Shown here: one piece after another, positions 45,109 through 56,771 of the stretch
How positions within the stretch are numbered: the stretch's first letter is position 1
Layout: each line of letters begins with the position of its first letter
Source of the DNA: Pseudomonadota bacterium
Lineage (GTDB): Bacteria; Pseudomonadota; Gammaproteobacteria; Acidiferrobacterales; UBA6901
Length of the DNA stretch: 64,000 bases
Reading direction: 5' to 3'
NCBI GenBank assembly: GCA_021785515.1
Contig: JAJYEX010000002.1
Span: 157,328 to 221,327 of the forward strand
Translations under genes and position numbers: made by a program
The notes under the pieces: generated by a model
What the model was told of the DNA's origin: nothing
Database searches by the model: none
Seen by the model: the letters and a program-made list of their open reading frames with translations, nothing else

Positions 45109-46101
45109 ATGGAAACGGAAACTCCTCATAAAAAATCATCCTCCGGGTTCGGTCCGGGGCTTGCGCTCGCCAAGGCGCGTGCGAGTCTCGGGCTCACGCA
45201 CGAGGAGGTTGCCGAGCGCCTGCGCCTGGCACCCCGACAGGTTCAGGCCCTGGAGGCGGATGATTATGGTCATCTGCCGGGACCCACCTACGTTCGCGGT
45301 TATCTGCGCAGCTATGCCGAGATGGTCGGCCTGGCCTCCGGTCCGATCATCGAGGCCTACAGCCATGTACCGACCCCAAATCGAACCGCCAATCTGGACA
45401 GCATCGCGCCGAAGGAAGAAGTGACCAGCCAGCACCGACACGTTCGGCTCGCGACTTACGCCCTGGTGGCAATCATTATTGCGCTGGCGGCGAGCTGGTG
45501 GCAGGGACGTTCGCGCCACCGTGTTGCCGCGACGGCGGTGAGGAAGCACGCGACGGTACCGGCCGCTCCGGCTGCGTCCGAGCCGGTGCCCCCGCAGGCT
45601 GAGCCGGTCCCGCAGCGGTCTGCGCCGGTTTCGCAGCGGTCTGCGCCGGTTTCGCAGCGGGCAGGCTCTCATGCGGCATCTTCAATGTCGCCGACCGTAG
45701 CTCCAGCTCCGGTGCCGGGACATTCCGCACAGCCGGTGCCGGTCCGGGTACGGCCCGCTGCCGCGCTATCGAAAACGACTGCAGCGCCCACGAGGACTGT
45801 CGTGACCGGCTCAACATCGGCGGCCGTAGCGCCTGGGGCAGCGGGCGGCCGGGCCCTGCTGGTGCTGACGACGACCCAGGACTGCTGGGTGGATGTGCGT
45901 GACGCGCAGGGTAACAAGCTGCTGTATGAGACGGTGCCGGCGGGCCGTGTCGTCACGCTTGACGGGAATACGCCGCTGAAGGTGTTTCTTGGCAATGCCG
46001 CCGGTGTCCAGGTCGAATTCGATGGCAAGCCGTTCAACCAGACGCCCTATATACGCGGACAGGTCGCGCGCTTCATCTTGGGCGCGACTGGCGGCCACTG
46101 A
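45109..46101 (+). CDS. rodZ: cell-shape protein RodZ
   Basis: The 330-residue protein has a cytoplasmic helix-turn-helix (about 20-85: [20 protein letters not shown]), one membrane helix (about 113-131) and a Pro/Ala-rich linker. A periplasmic DUF4115-type domain follows from about residue 245. RodZ links MreB to the envelope and sets cell width. The linker contains short tandem RSAPVSQ repeats. It starts 6 bases after pilW. Confidence 0.92.
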   Translation: METETPHKKSSSGFGPGLALAKARASLGLTHEEVAERLRLAPRQVQALEADDYGHLPGPTYVRGYLRSYAEMVGLASGPIIEAYSHVPTPNRTANLDSIAPKEEVTSQHRHVRLATYALVAIIIALAASWWQGRSRHRVAATAVRKHATVPAAPAASEPVPPQAEPVPQRSAPVSQRSAPVSQRAGSHAASSMSPTVAPAPVPGHSAQPVPVRVRPAAALSKTTAAPTRTVVTGSTSAAVAPGAAGGRALLVLTTTQDCWVDVRDAQGNKLLYETVPAGRVVTLDGNTPLKVFLGNAAGVQVEFDGKPFNQTPYIRGQVARFILGATGGH

Positions 46102-46102
46102 C

Positions 46103-47233
46103 ATGGACAAGCACAACCCGATCGTCCGGCGCCATACCCGACGCATCATGGTGGGGGGAGTGCCGGTGGGCGATGGCGCCCCGGTCAGCGTGCAGAGCAT
46201 GACGAACACCGACACCTGTGATGTCGACGCCACGGTCGCCCAGATCCAGGCCCTGGCACGCGCGGGTGCGGATATCGTGCGGGTATCGATTCCGACGATG
46301 GATGCGGCCGAGGCGTTCGGACAGATCCGGGTCCGCGTCGACGTTCCGCTGGTGACCGACATCCATTTCGATTACCGGATTGCGCTGCGGGTGGCGGAGC
46401 TTGGAGCCGACTGCCTGCGCATCAACCCCGGCAATATCGGCCGTGAGGATCGCATCCGGCAGGTCGTTGATGCCGCCCGGGCGCAGGGCATTCCGATCCG
46501 CATCGGAGTCAATGCCGGGTCGCTCGAGAAGGACCTGCAGAAGAAGTATGGCGAGCCGACCCCACAGGCGCTGGTCGATTCTGCGCTGCGGCACATCGAC
46601 ATCCTGGAGCGTCTCGGTTTCCACGACTACAAGGTGAGCGTGAAGGCATCGGACGTGTTCATGGCGGTAGCGGCCTACCGCATGCTGGCGGCCCAGACCG
46701 AGAACCCCCTGCATCTGGGTATCACCGAGGCTGGCGGTGCCCGTGCGGGGGCGGTGAAATCGGCCATAGGTCTCGGAATGCTGCTGTCCGAGGGCATAGG
46801 CGACACCATTCGCGTTTCGCTCGCAGCCGATCCGGTCGAGGAGGTGCGGGTGGGTTTTGATATTCTGAAAAGCCTTCATGTCCGCAGCAAGGGCATAAAC
46901 CTGATCGCCTGTCCCTCCTGCTCGCGGCAGGAGTTCGATGTGATCGCGACGGTGAACGCGCTGGAGGCGAGGCTGGAGGATATCACCGAACCCATGGATG
47001 TTGCGGTTATCGGCTGCGTGGTCAATGGACCGGGAGAGGCGCGCGAGGCGCACGTCGGTCTTGCCGGGGGATCACCCTGCCTGCTCTATGTCGATGGCCG
47101 CCCGGACCACAAGGTTTCGAAGGAACAGCTCGTGGACGAACTGGAGCGGGTGATACGCGCCCGGCTCAGTCAGGGGCGTGAATCGGCGGGCGCCCCTGCC
47201 GGTACCGTCTTCCCTGTCAAGCAGATCGGCTGA
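46103..47233 (+). CDS. ispG: 4-hydroxy-3-methylbut-2-enyl diphosphate synthase IspG
   Basis: The 376-residue enzyme of the MEP isoprenoid pathway makes HMBPP using a [4Fe-4S] cluster. The three cluster cysteines are in CPSCSRQEF and [10 protein letters not shown], with Glu after them. The start ATG 46103 lies two bases after the rodZ stop. Its need for a cluster fits the isc operon upstream. Normal length. Confidence 0.95.
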   Translation: MDKHNPIVRRHTRRIMVGGVPVGDGAPVSVQSMTNTDTCDVDATVAQIQALARAGADIVRVSIPTMDAAEAFGQIRVRVDVPLVTDIHFDYRIALRVAELGADCLRINPGNIGREDRIRQVVDAARAQGIPIRIGVNAGSLEKDLQKKYGEPTPQALVDSALRHIDILERLGFHDYKVSVKASDVFMAVAAYRMLAAQTENPLHLGITEAGGARAGAVKSAIGLGMLLSEGIGDTIRVSLAADPVEEVRVGFDILKSLHVRSKGINLIACPSCSRQEFDVIATVNALEARLEDITEPMDVAVIGCVVNGPGEAREAHVGLAGGSPCLLYVDGRPDHKVSKEQLVDELERVIRARLSQGRESAGAPAGTVFPVKQIG

Positions 47234-47242
47234 GGCGCCCCG

Positions 47243-48511
47243 GTGAGTCGGGCGATACAGGCCGTACGGGGCATGAATGACCTCCTTCCTGACAGCGTTG
47301 GGCTGTGGCAGCACGCAGAGCGGTGCGCTGCGGAAGTGCTACAGGCCTACGGTTACCGGGAGATCCGGCTGCCGCTGCTCGAGAAGACCGATCTTTACGT
47401 GCGGTCGATTGGGCAGGTCACGGATATTGTCGAGAAAGAGATGTACACCTTCGAGGATCGCAACGGCGAGAGTCTGAGCCTGCGACCGGAGGGCACCGCC
47501 GGCTGTGTACGTGCAGGTATCGAGAACGGTTTGCTGCACAACCAGATCCAGCGTCTGTGGTACGCCGGTGCGATGTTCCGCCACGAGCGTCCGCAGCGTG
47601 GCCGTTACCGCCAGTTTCACCAGATCGGCGTGGAGGCATTCGGCATGCCGGCACCCGAGCTGGACGCCGAGCTGATCCTGATGGGTGCGCGCCTGTGGCG
47701 TAAACTCGGATTGCATGGCGTAAGCCTGCAGCTTAATTCCCTGGGGACGCCGGCCTGCCGCGCGGACTATCGCAAACTGCTTGTGGACTACCTGGAGGGA
47801 CAGCGTGCGGCGCTGGACGAGGACAGCCTGCGGCGACTGGAGAGCAATCCCTTGCGGATTCTCGACAGCAAGAATCCTGCGCTGCAGGGGATGATCGAAC
47901 GCGCCCCCAGCCTCCTGGATCACCTGGATGCGGAATCGGCGGCGCACTTCGGACGGTTGCGCAGCCTGCTGGATGACGCGGGGCTGGCGTACAAGGTCAA
48001 TCCGCGGCTGGTGAGGGGTCTCGACTACTACACGCGAACGGTATTCGAGTGGGTGAGCGGGGATCTCGGTGCGCAGGCGACTGTTTGTGCCGGCGGCCGC
48101 TATGACGGACTGGTCGAGCAGCTCGGCGGGCGGCCGACGCCAGCGGCTGGTTTCGCGCTTGGCATGGAACGCCTGGTCGAGCTGCTGGCACAACGCGGGT
48201 CGCAGCCGCACGGCGGACGACCCTGGCTCTACATGGTGCTCATCGGAGAGCCGGCGCAACGGCGCGGCGTGCTGCTGGCCGAGCGCCTGCGGGACGACGG
48301 GATCACGGTTGAATGCGATGCCGTGGGTGGCTCGCTCAAGAGCCAGATGCGGCGCGCGGACCGTAGCGGGGCGGCCTATGCAGCACTGATCGGCGACGCC
48401 GAACTTAGTGCCGGGCTGGTGAGCCTCAAGTCACTGCGGTCCGAGGAAGCGCAGGAGCAGGTTCCCGACGATCGTCTGACGCAGGTGCTCAGGCAGAAAC
48501 TGGCGTGCTGA
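47243..48511 (+). CDS. hisS: histidyl-tRNA synthetase
   Basis: The 422-residue class II synthetase charges tRNA-His. It has motif 2 in [17 protein letters not shown], the histidine-binding [12 protein letters not shown] segment and a C-terminal anticodon-binding domain. The start is GTG 47243, 9 bases after ispG. Confidence 0.96.
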   Translation: MSRAIQAVRGMNDLLPDSVGLWQHAERCAAEVLQAYGYREIRLPLLEKTDLYVRSIGQVTDIVEKEMYTFEDRNGESLSLRPEGTAGCVRAGIENGLLHNQIQRLWYAGAMFRHERPQRGRYRQFHQIGVEAFGMPAPELDAELILMGARLWRKLGLHGVSLQLNSLGTPACRADYRKLLVDYLEGQRAALDEDSLRRLESNPLRILDSKNPALQGMIERAPSLLDHLDAESAAHFGRLRSLLDDAGLAYKVNPRLVRGLDYYTRTVFEWVSGDLGAQATVCAGGRYDGLVEQLGGRPTPAAGFALGMERLVELLAQRGSQPHGGRPWLYMVLIGEPAQRRGVLLAERLRDDGITVECDAVGGSLKSQMRRADRSGAAYAALIGDAELSAGLVSLKSLRSEEAQEQVPDDRLTQVLRQKLAC

Positions 48512-48551
48512 CGGGTGTCTGCGCGCCCTATGCAGATTGACGGAGAGAAAC

Positions 48552-49190
48552 TTGGATACGTTCGATTCGGACCAACAGCTTGAACGATTGAAAGCCTGGT
48601 GGAACGCCTACGGCAACGCGCTGATCGCCGGAGTGGCGCTTGGCGTGCTGGTGCTCGTGGGGGCCAACTACTGGTTCCGACACCGGACGCTCAGCGCGGA
48701 TGCCGCGTCCTCGGTCTACGACGTCATGCTCGGGGAGCTCGCCCAGAAGAACGTGACGGCCGCCCGTGCAGACGGGGAGTTGATCATAAAACGCTACAGT
48801 GCCACCCCTTATGCCGGCGATGCCGCGCTGGTGCTCGCGCGCCTTAGCGCGGATTCCGGCGACGCCGCGGCGGCACGGGCCCATCTGCGGTGGGCGATAG
48901 CGCACGGGAATGGAGGCGGGGTACGTATTGTGGCGCGCCTGCGGCTTGCCCGCATTCTGATGCAAGAGGGCAAGCTGGATGAGGCGCTGAAGCTCGCAAA
49001 CAGCCGGGATCGTGACGGGTTTGCGTCGAACTTCGACGAGCTTCGCGGCGACATTTTTGTGGCTGAGGGAAAGAAGAGTGAAGCGCGCCAGGCCTACAGT
49101 GCGGCCCTCGCCGAGGCCGGATCACAGTCGCCGTACGCACCGGTGCTGCAGATGAAGCTCGATGATCTCGGTCCGGGAGCCAGCGGGTGA
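48552..49190 (+). CDS. yfgM: YfgM-type membrane TPR protein
   Basis: The 212-residue protein has a short cytoplasmic start, one membrane helix (about 21-41: GNALIAGVALGVLVLVGANY) and a periplasmic TPR-like region. In E. coli YfgM (AncA) associates with SecYEG and periplasmic chaperones. I chose TTG 48552 because GGAGAG (48542-48547) lies 4-9 bases upstream; a TTG five codons earlier overlaps that site. It overlaps bamB by four bases. Confidence 0.88.
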   Translation: MDTFDSDQQLERLKAWWNAYGNALIAGVALGVLVLVGANYWFRHRTLSADAASSVYDVMLGELAQKNVTAARADGELIIKRYSATPYAGDAALVLARLSADSGDAAAARAHLRWAIAHGNGGGVRIVARLRLARILMQEGKLDEALKLANSRDRDGFASNFDELRGDIFVAEGKKSEARQAYSAALAEAGSQSPYAPVLQMKLDDLGPGASG

Positions 49191-50389
49191 GACAGCGGAC
49201 CCTGTGGCGCAGCGCGCGGTTTTTGTTGACGCTGATTCTGGCAGCCGGTCTGAGCGGCTGCGGCATCATGAACTGGATCCACGGTGGCGCGAGCAACATT
49301 GCGCCGCCGGCCAAACTCCACCACTTTGCGGCCATCTACCGGGTGGAACGGACCTGGAGCGCCGACATCGGTGGCGGTGCCGGTGCCAAGTTCATCAGGC
49401 TTTCGCCGATCCTGCATGATGGTGTGCTCTATGTATCGGAGCCGCACGGACAGGTGCGCGCATATGTTGCGGCCACAGGCAAAAAGGTGTGGGGTCGGCA
49501 CCTCAAGCATACCGAGATCGAGGGTGGCACCGGCTATGCCGACGGGATGGTGTTGCTCGGCACCGGCAGCGGGAAAGTGGTTGCGCTGAGTGCGACGAAC
49601 GGTGCGTTGCTGTGGACGGCGCCCGTGTCGAGTGAAGTGCTGGCCCCGCCCCGTGGCGCTGATGGTGTTGTGGTGGCCCAGACCGTCGATGGCAGCATCT
49701 TCGGGTTGGCCGCGAAGACCGGTAAGCAGCTGTGGATGCAGGAACACACGGTTCCGGCGCTCACCCTCCGCGGCAGCTGCACGCCGCTAATCGTGGATAA
49801 CGTCGTGGTGACCGGACTGGCCAACGGCAAGCTTGCGGCCTATCAGGTGGCCGATGGCCGGCAATTGTGGGAAATCCCGGTTTCCGAGCCGCACGGGCGA
49901 AACGAGATCGCACGCCTGATCGATGTCGACGCGCCGCCGGTAGTCGTTGGGGAAACGCTGTATGCCGACGCTTATCACGGCAAGCTCGTCGCGTTCAATC
50001 TGGCGAGCGGCCGCATCGAGTGGTCGCGCGACGTGTCAGGTTATGCGGGCATGGCCGTGGACGCCAATAATATCTATATCTCGGACGCACACGGCAATGT
50101 GATGGCCTTCGATCTGGCGACCGGTGCCAGCGTGTGGCGGCAGACCGGTCTGCACGGGCGCTGGCCTACCGCACCGGCAGTGATTGGAGATGCCGTGGCC
50201 GTCGGTGATTTTCACGGATACGTCCATTTCCTGTCAGTAAATGACGGCCGGTTTGTCGCACGTTACCATTTGGGAAGCTCGGCTATTTTGGCCACGCCCG
50301 CAGCGAATGCCGATACCCTCTATGTCGCGAACCAGGATGGGGAAATCGCCGCCCTGCGCCTTAAGGCGAAAAACGGGCAGGTGCCCTAG
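49187..50389 (+). CDS. bamB: outer-membrane assembly lipoprotein BamB
   Basis: The 400-residue protein has a lipoprotein signal with LSGC (Cys25) and a beta-propeller made of PQQ-like blades (GKVVALSATNGALLW, GKLAAYQVADGRQLWE, GNVMAFDLATGASVW). BamB helps BamA insert beta-barrel proteins in the outer membrane. Start GTG 49187 overlaps the yfgM stop as GTGA, indicating translational coupling. Confidence 0.94.
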   Translation: MRQRTLWRSARFLLTLILAAGLSGCGIMNWIHGGASNIAPPAKLHHFAAIYRVERTWSADIGGGAGAKFIRLSPILHDGVLYVSEPHGQVRAYVAATGKKVWGRHLKHTEIEGGTGYADGMVLLGTGSGKVVALSATNGALLWTAPVSSEVLAPPRGADGVVVAQTVDGSIFGLAAKTGKQLWMQEHTVPALTLRGSCTPLIVDNVVVTGLANGKLAAYQVADGRQLWEIPVSEPHGRNEIARLIDVDAPPVVVGETLYADAYHGKLVAFNLASGRIEWSRDVSGYAGMAVDANNIYISDAHGNVMAFDLATGASVWRQTGLHGRWPTAPAVIGDAVAVGDFHGYVHFLSVNDGRFVARYHLGSSAILATPAANADTLYVANQDGEIAALRLKAKNGQVP

Positions 50390-50419
50390 CACGCCTGTCC
50401 GGCGCCCGGAAACCGAGTC

Positions 50420-51811
50420 ATGAAACCCGTAGTCGTTCTTCTGGGCCGGCCGAATGTCGGCAAGTCCACGCTGTTCAATACGCTCACGCGCAGCCGCGAC
50501 GCCTTGGTTGCGGATACCCCGGGCCTCACCCGTGACCGGTTGTATGGTAACGGCCGGGTAGGGGATCGCCCCTATCTGGTGGTCGATACCGGAGGGATCA
50601 GCGATGATGACGGCGTACTGAGCGGGCTCATGTCGACGCAGGCGCGTCAGGCTGTCGCTGAGGCCGATGTCGTGGTGCTGCTGGTCGACGGGCGCGCCGG
50701 CCCCAATGCGGCGGATCGTGCCATCGCCAACGACATCAGGCGGCTCGGCAAGAACGCGGTCCTGGCGGTCAATAAGACCGAGGGTATGGACCCGGCACTG
50801 GCGGTCGCGGAGTTTCACGACATGGTGAGCAGGCCGCCGGTGGCGATTTCCGCGTCCCATGGCCATGGCATCGAGGAACTGATGCATGAGGTCCTGGGAC
50901 CCCTGGCAAGGGTGGAGGACGAACCTGAGCCGACGGAGGTGCCCCGGATTGCGGTCGTGGGCCGGCCGAATGTCGGCAAGTCCACGCTGGTCAATGCGAT
51001 GCTCGGCGAAGAGCGGGTAGTGGCCTTCGACGAGCCCGGCACCACACGTGACAGCATATATGTCCCGCTCGAGCGGGCCGGCCGGCGCTATGTGCTGATC
51101 GACACGGCGGGCATGCGCCGGCACGCACGCATCGACGATGCGATCGAGAAATTCAGCGTCGTCAAGACACTGCAGGCGATCGAGGCCGCCAACGTGGTGC
51201 TGCTGGTGCTCGATGCCAGCCAGGAGGTCAGCGAGCAGGATGTGACGCTTGCGGGCCACATTCTTGAGGAGGGGCGCTCGCTGGTATTGGCCATCAACAA
51301 ATGGGATGGTCTGGACGAAAGCCGCCGCGACTGGATAAAGCGCGAGCTCGAGCGCAGACTGATGTTTCTCAGCTTCTGTCCGCCGCACTTCATTTCGGCT
51401 CTGCGCGGTTCCGGTGTCGGCGCGTTGTTTCCGGCCATCGACCGGGCGTATGAATCCGCACGGCGCACCTTCCCGACTTCACGTCTGAACCGCATCCTGA
51501 TGAAGGCCGTGCAGGTCACGGCGCCGCCTATGGTGCGTGGCCGTCGCATCAAGCTTAAGTACGTGCACCAGGGAGGCAAGAATCCACCGCTTCTGGTTAT
51601 CCACGGCAACCAGACCGAAGCAGTGCCGGCATACTACAGCCGTTATCTGTCCAACATGTTCCGCCAGGCGCTCGGGCTCGAGGGCACGCCGGTACGCATC
51701 GAGTTTCTGCAGGGCGAGAATCCCTACGAGGGCAGGAAGAACCGGCTGACCGCGCGGCAGTTCGAGAAGCGCCAGCGCCTGCGGCGCATTGCCCGCAAGA
51801 AGTACGGCTGA
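50420..51811 (+). CDS. der: ribosome-assembly GTPase Der
   Basis: The 463-residue protein has two GTPase domains, each with a P-loop GRPNVGKST (about 9-17 and about 181-189) and DTPG/DTAG, followed by a C-terminal KH-like domain. Der is needed for 50S subunit maturation. An inverted repeat after the stop, GGGTCT and AGACCC around an ATGGATC loop, lies between it and the convergent glycosyltransferase. Confidence 0.96.
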   Translation: MKPVVVLLGRPNVGKSTLFNTLTRSRDALVADTPGLTRDRLYGNGRVGDRPYLVVDTGGISDDDGVLSGLMSTQARQAVAEADVVVLLVDGRAGPNAADRAIANDIRRLGKNAVLAVNKTEGMDPALAVAEFHDMVSRPPVAISASHGHGIEELMHEVLGPLARVEDEPEPTEVPRIAVVGRPNVGKSTLVNAMLGEERVVAFDEPGTTRDSIYVPLERAGRRYVLIDTAGMRRHARIDDAIEKFSVVKTLQAIEAANVVLLVLDASQEVSEQDVTLAGHILEEGRSLVLAINKWDGLDESRRDWIKRELERRLMFLSFCPPHFISALRGSGVGALFPAIDRAYESARRTFPTSRLNRILMKAVQVTAPPMVRGRRIKLKYVHQGGKNPPLLVIHGNQTEAVPAYYSRYLSNMFRQALGLEGTPVRIEFLQGENPYEGRKNRLTARQFEKRQRLRRIARKKYG

Positions 51812-51833
51812 GCTGCCAGCCGGGGTCTATGGA

Positions 51834-53021
51834 TCAGACCCGGACTTCCAGTCCTTGCGGCAACCATTGTTCCAGGTAGGCGGCGGCCTGCTCGATCCCG
51901 AGGGGTGCGACCGGTGGTGGGCGTGGGGTTGACCATAACAGTGCGAGGGCGTCCCCAATATCGCCGCTTTCGAGCTCGCCGCGGCTGATTTCGAGGGCGC
52001 GGGCATGCTGCCCGAGCCAGTGCACAAGAGCGGGCTCTTCCGGCCAGTCGGGTCGTCGTATGTAGAGCACGGGTATGCCGTTGCAGGCGGTCTCGGCAAA
52101 AATTCCGTATCCGGGTTTGGTGACCACGGCATCGCAGCTGCACAGCAGGTCGGGAAAGCTCATGCCGAGCGAGGCGATGTTGCTGTGCCCCCTTTCCCGC
52201 GCGGTGGCGCCCTGGTCGGTTACCCAGTGTATCCCGGGAAGACGTGGCCAGCGATCAAGATCCAGTGACTGGGGAATACCTCCCAGGGTGACTGCCACGA
52301 GCCGCTCATTGCCGCCGAACTGCAGCCGCTCATTGATCGCGGCCCGCCTGTTGATGCCGAGCTGGGCAATCACGCCGGTTGCCCGCCCGTTGCGGATCCC
52401 GGGCATCGGCATGCTGGGTTCTATCTGGAGGAAGGCGGCGGCGCTGTTGTAGGCGGCGAGCATCTGTTCGGTGATCTGCGGTGCCTCCGGCCGCCCGCCG
52501 CAGTAGTGCCGGTAGATGTCCGCCCAGTTAAGGCAGCACATGGCTACGGCCGGTATGCCTGCGGCGGCGGCCCCGGCGAGCGGCAGATAGGCGATGTCGG
52601 CAAGCACCAGGTCGGGAGCGAACGTGCGCAGTCGTCGTGCCTCATCCGCAACCCTGCGTTCCCAGTTGTGATGGAACGCGCGGTAGGCCGATGCGCTCTC
52701 TTCCACGCGTACGGCTACCGCCGACTCCATGATCATGCCGAAGTCGCCGGCTTCGGGGAAATAATCCCATTTTGTACCCATTCTCGCGTCCAGCAGCCTG
52801 CGCGGCAGGGTCGTACGCAGGCTGACACGCAGACCGGGGTTGTGCCGACGCAGCTGTTCGATGACCGGCAGAACCTGTGCAGCGTGGCCGTAGCCGTGGG
52901 CGGAGATGGAAACGACCAGGTGAGCAGACTGTTGCACGGGCGGATCCTCGCTCTGATCTGCCGCTTCAGCGCCCCGTGGCGCAGTTGTGGTACAGGGTGT
53001 CCGGTGGAAAGGCCGTTCCAC
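51834..53021 (-). CDS. GT-B glycosyltransferase-like protein
   Basis: The 395-residue protein has an N-terminal half starting VVSISAHGYGHAAQVLPVIE and a C-terminal half with CDAVVTKPGYGIFAETACNG. That is the layout of MurG/UGT-like enzymes; similar N-domains are seen in arabinokinase-type proteins. Donor and acceptor are unknown. A GTG at 53021 is used, 15 bases after the xseA stop, so the two may be co-transcribed leftward. The first 30 residues are variable and the true start could be later. Confidence 0.7.
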   Translation of the reverse strand: MERPFHRTPCTTTAPRGAEAADQSEDPPVQQSAHLVVSISAHGYGHAAQVLPVIEQLRRHNPGLRVSLRTTLPRRLLDARMGTKWDYFPEAGDFGMIMESAVAVRVEESASAYRAFHHNWERRVADEARRLRTFAPDLVLADIAYLPLAGAAAAGIPAVAMCCLNWADIYRHYCGGRPEAPQITEQMLAAYNSAAAFLQIEPSMPMPGIRNGRATGVIAQLGINRRAAINERLQFGGNERLVAVTLGGIPQSLDLDRWPRLPGIHWVTDQGATARERGHSNIASLGMSFPDLLCSCDAVVTKPGYGIFAETACNGIPVLYIRRPDWPEEPALVHWLGQHARALEISRGELESGDIGDALALLWSTPRPPPVAPLGIEQAAAYLEQWLPQGLEVRV

Positions 53022-53036
53022 ATCGGGGTCCGGCAG

Positions 53037-54407
53037 TCACTGTCCCGGTTTCTCGATCAAGGCTTTCAGGTGTCCCTGCGCCAGTGTCACCCGGATTCGC
53101 TGGCCCGGCCGTGTCTGTGCTGCATCCTGAATCAGCGTCCCGTCATCGTCGCTCTGAACGATCGCATAGCCCCGCGCCAGGGTTGCCAGCGGGCTTAATG
53201 TTTCCAACCGGCCGGAAACGGCGGCGAGGCGATGTCCGCCCCGTTCGAGACCCTGGTGTACGGTCAGCCCGAGCCGCTGATGCAGGTGCGCGACGCGCAG
53301 CTGCGCCTGGCGGATGCGCGCTGTGGGCGACAGGCCGTGCAGGCGTGCCGCCGCCGTAAGCAGCTTCGCCGCCGCCGCGTTGTGGTGCGCGGTCTGGGCC
53401 AGACGCAGGCGCCGCAGAAGGTCGGCGAGGCGCTGCTTCAGCCGGGCAATACGGTCTGCCGGATGGACCAGGCGGGAGGCGAGCCAGTCCAGCCGCTGCC
53501 GCGTGCTGTCCAGGCGGTTGCTGATGCAGCGCCGTAGCCGCTGTTCGCCCGCGGCCAGTTCCGCCAACCATTCCCGGTAATCGGGACTCAGCATGACTGC
53601 GGCCGCGGTCGGGGTTGGAGCGCGTGCATCGGCCACCAGATCAGCGATGGTGAAGTCGGTTTCGTGACCGACACCCGAGACCACCGGCAGCGGGCACTCC
53701 GACAGGGCCCGGGCAACCACCTCTTCATTGAAGGGCCACAGATCTTCCAGTGATCCGCCGCCACGGGCGACGATGAGCGCATCGCAGTCGCGGCGCTCGC
53801 CGGCCAGACGGATAGCAGCCGCGATCCGCTCCGCCGCGCCGGCCCCTTGTACCGGGACCGGATAAATCCGTACTTCGATCAGGGGAAAGCGGTGCCTCAG
53901 AGTCGTGATGATGTCGCGGATGACCGCGCCGCTCGGTGAGGTGACCACCCCGATGCGCCGGGGCAGTGCGGGGAGCGCCTTCTTGCGGTCAGGATCGAAC
54001 AGGCCCTCGATGGCGAGCCGGTTCTTCAGGGCTTCGAAGGCCCGTCGCAGCGCCCCTTCACCCGCTTCTTCGAGGTGTTCGACGACGAGCTGAAACTCGC
54101 CGCGGCCCTCGTAGAGGCTGACGCGGGCACGCAGTACCACGTGCATGCCATCCTTCGGGACGCAACCCAGGGTGCGCTGGTTGCCCCGGAACAGCGCGCA
54201 ACGGACCTGCGCCTGACTGTCCTTCAGGGTGAAGTAGCAGTGGCCAGAAGCGGGCCGCGCCAGGTTGGAGACTTCACCTTCGATCCACAGCAACGGAAAG
54301 CCTTCTTCGAGCAGGGCCTTGGCTTCCCGGGCCAACCGCGATACCGAGTAAATCTGTCGAAGAGGCAGGGTTGCGGACAGAGGCGAAAGCGGGTTACGGG
54401 TGGGCAT
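53037..54407 (-). CDS. xseA: exodeoxyribonuclease VII large subunit
   Basis: The 456-residue protein has an OB-fold start (FPLLWIEGEVSNLARPASGH), the catalytic domain (GVVTSPSGAVIRDIITTL, DALIVARGGGSLEDLW, VVSGVGHETDFTIADLVAD) and a long C-terminal coiled coil. With XseB it degrades single-stranded DNA. The ATG 54407 was chosen because the frame upstream to 54527 has no family match. It is divergent from guaB with the small lipoprotein between. Confidence 0.94.
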   Translation of the reverse strand: MPTRNPLSPLSATLPLRQIYSVSRLAREAKALLEEGFPLLWIEGEVSNLARPASGHCYFTLKDSQAQVRCALFRGNQRTLGCVPKDGMHVVLRARVSLYEGRGEFQLVVEHLEEAGEGALRRAFEALKNRLAIEGLFDPDRKKALPALPRRIGVVTSPSGAVIRDIITTLRHRFPLIEVRIYPVPVQGAGAAERIAAAIRLAGERRDCDALIVARGGGSLEDLWPFNEEVVARALSECPLPVVSGVGHETDFTIADLVADARAPTPTAAAVMLSPDYREWLAELAAGEQRLRRCISNRLDSTRQRLDWLASRLVHPADRIARLKQRLADLLRRLRLAQTAHHNAAAAKLLTAAARLHGLSPTARIRQAQLRVAHLHQRLGLTVHQGLERGGHRLAAVSGRLETLSPLATLARGYAIVQSDDDGTLIQDAAQTRPGQRIRVTLAQGHLKALIEKPGQ

Positions 54408-54726
54408 GGTGTAAACATAACCTCTGGCCCGGGAATAGAAAAGACCCCGGATGTCCCCCAATATCCGGTTCCGGACCGTGGTGCGCTGTGCCGTCAGGAC
54501 GGGGAGCGGGAGGGCATCGGGCCGCATCCGCCGGGTTTATCCGGATTCCGGTGCGGCGCGCCTTTCATCAGGGGTGAAGAGGCGCCATCCGTGACGGGCA
54601 CCAGCCGGCAAACCGGGTCCCGGTTCGCTGCATGGAACCCGGGAGCCCGGCGTGCCTCAGGCGGTTACAGCAGTCTCAATGCCGTTGCGACAAGCCTTTG
54701 AAAATCTTCTGGATGACTCGGCCGGT
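54408..54726. other. intergenic region
   Basis: About 320 bases with no recognisable gene. It should hold the xseA promoter and the end of the small lipoprotein transcript. Confidence 0.4.
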
Positions 54727-55038
54727 TCAGTGCGGATAGACGGGTTTGGCGTCAATCTGGCTCTGTGCCTGGGCCTCTGCAAGCTTGACCTGCTCCAGGG
54801 CAGTTTCCGCAAGCTTCCTGGCCTGGGCGCTCTTGCCTTCCGCGTTCAGTTTTTCGGCCTTCTTGACGTACTTGGCAGTATTGATCCACAGGTCTACATG
54901 CTCCTGATGCGCCTGGGCCACGGCCTGCTTGGCGGCGGCAATAGTGTCTGCTACGGACGGCTCTTTCGGAGTGGTATGGGTCGCACAGCCCCCGGCGGCG
55001 AGCGCCAGCGAGACCAGCAGCACGGTCTTTTTCATCAT
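54727..55038 (-). CDS. small Ala-rich helical lipoprotein (DUF4398-like)
   Basis: The 103-residue protein has a lipoprotein signal with Cys18 in LAAGGCATH and then a mostly helical Ala/Gln/Lys-rich part (VADTIAAAKQAVAQAHQ, KSAQARKLAETALEQVKLAE). It resembles short outer-membrane lipoproteins of the DUF4398 or Lpp-like type. Function is unknown; an envelope spacer is possible. GGAGGAAG precedes the start. Confidence 0.7.
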   Translation of the reverse strand: MMKKTVLLVSLALAAGGCATHTTPKEPSVADTIAAAKQAVAQAHQEHVDLWINTAKYVKKAEKLNAEGKSAQARKLAETALEQVKLAEAQAQSQIDAKPVYPH

Positions 55039-55235
55039 CAGGCTTCCTCCTCGGGTGGTATTGGGCATCATTAAAGGGTAGCAACGCGGTGCCGTCAACC
55101 GGAAAAGTTTGCCGTGACGGCCCGGGAGCGGGGAATATTACAACCGGCCAGAACGTCGCCTCCGCCGTGCTGCAGGCGACGAGATGCCGGCCCGGCGGGA
55201 TGCCTGGTTTACGACTGTCAAGTCAATCCGTATAA

Positions 55236-56699
<1,464 letters not shown>

Positions 56700-56771
56700 G
56701 CGACGGGTGCCGGTCGCAGGCCGTATCGACCGCGCCACGCGAGCCTGGTGCCGCAGCGTACAGTTGCTGCC